From assembly GCA_023435505.1 (NCBI GenBank), contig JAEYRR010000055.1, forward strand, positions 1-6,776: a stretch of 6,776 nucleotides of DNA, written 5' to 3'. The notes below the pieces were generated by a model. The model did not search any database. It saw only the letters and a list, made by a program, of their open reading frames with translations, and was not told the DNA's origin. Origin of the DNA: Bacillota bacterium. GTDB taxonomy: Bacteria > Bacillota > Clostridia > Lachnospirales > Lachnospiraceae. The position numbers were made by a program, and so were the translations under genes. Positions 6,460-6,776 of the stretch are shown piece by piece. How positions within the stretch are numbered: the first letter of the stretch is position 1; every line of letters begins with the position of its first letter.

Positions 6460-6776
6460 TTATTTACGTAATTTACTGATTATTTTTTTTATTCCCTTTA
6501 TAAAGCCATAATGTTTTATATATAAAAATATTTTCTCAAATTTTTTACGTGCCTGCTCTTTTGGATTGTTCCATCCTTGAAGTTTTCTAACCCTGTCAAA
6601 ATAGGAAAACTCTTCTATTACATAGTGAGGATGTTTTATCTCTCCCTCTAACTCATATCGCTTCATTTCAAATACTTTTCTATCTTTTTTAGGCATAGTT
6701 TCAAAATCTGAAACAAAGTGAGTAGAATCCCCCGCATACCCTATATTATTAATCATATTCTTAGTAGGAGTAATAC
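6460..6776 (-). CDS. Probable glycosyltransferase, C-terminal end (5' end outside window)
   Basis: The frame is open to the right edge: codons upstream of the ATG at 6756 read ...ITPTKN without a stop, so the visible ~105 residues are only the C-terminus of a larger protein. The segment ITPTKNMINNIGYAGDSTHF, followed later by IKHPHYV, resembles the conserved tail (pattern N-L-x-x-N-I-G-[FY]-x-x-x-x-T-H ... K-H-P) of a family of nucleotide-diphospho-sugar glycosyltransferases often annotated as HlpA-like. The last ~30 residues are lysine-rich and helical. This recognition comes from a short motif, so substrate and linkage cannot be given. The DNA is visibly more A+T-rich than the gmd-fcl-manC genes, which is common for glycan-cluster genes. 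The VanZ-like gene follows 50 bases downstream. Confidence 0.55.
   Translation of the reverse strand, partial: ITPTKNMINNIGYAGDSTHFVSDFETMPKKDRKVFEMKRYELEGEIKHPHYVIEEFSYFDRVRKLQGWNNPKEQARKKFEKIFLYIKHYGFIKGIKKIISKLRK

Overview
The window looks like a chromosomal segment from a low-to-moderate GC Gram-positive bacterium, most likely a clostridium of the Lachnospiraceae type. The evidence is A+T-rich intergenic DNA, strong AGGAGG-type ribosome binding sites, a YhgE/Pip-family envelope protein (a Firmicutes/Actinobacteria family) and a VanZ-like protein. The exact species cannot be read from the sequence.

Layout. (1) Positions 1-1470, + strand: the 3' part of a YhgE/Pip-family membrane protein whose start lies outside the window. 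(2) Positions 1481-1528: a hairpin that can terminate transcription from both sides. (3) Positions 4880-1527, - strand: a tight three-gene operon, gmd-fcl-manC, encoding the route from mannose-1-phosphate through GDP-mannose to GDP-L-fucose. gmd and fcl overlap by 4 bases (ATGA). fcl and manC are 10 bases apart, and the manC ribosome binding site overlaps the fcl stop codon. (4) Positions 4881-5041: a divergent intergenic region with promoters in both directions and a 7-bp direct repeat at exactly 21-bp spacing. (5) Positions 5042-5905, + strand: an AraC-family regulator with an N-terminal cupin-like sensing half and a C-terminal double helix-turn-helix. (6) Positions 5910-5955: a second bidirectional hairpin terminator. 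(7) - strand: a VanZ-like small membrane protein (6409-5957), preceded by the 3' end of a probable glycosyltransferase (6776-6460) that enters from the right edge.

How they work together. ManC makes GDP-mannose, Gmd converts it to GDP-4-keto-6-deoxy-D-mannose, and Fcl epimerises and reduces that to GDP-L-fucose, the donor for fucosylated surface polysaccharide or glycoprotein. No phosphomannomutase and no obvious fucosyltransferase is in the operon, so precursor supply and use must be encoded elsewhere. The glycosyltransferase tail at the right edge fits a broader surface-glycan neighbourhood but is separated from the operon by the regulator. The divergent AraC-type regulator is a natural candidate to control the fucose operon and itself; that is inference from layout.

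The window is mostly recognisable. No mobile element, CRISPR array, tRNA or rRNA was seen, and nothing here clearly amounts to a new system. The most useful leads are the candidate regulator sites in the divergent promoter region, the dedicated GDP-fucose operon without an adjacent user, and the sequence departures in the ManC and VanZ-like proteins.
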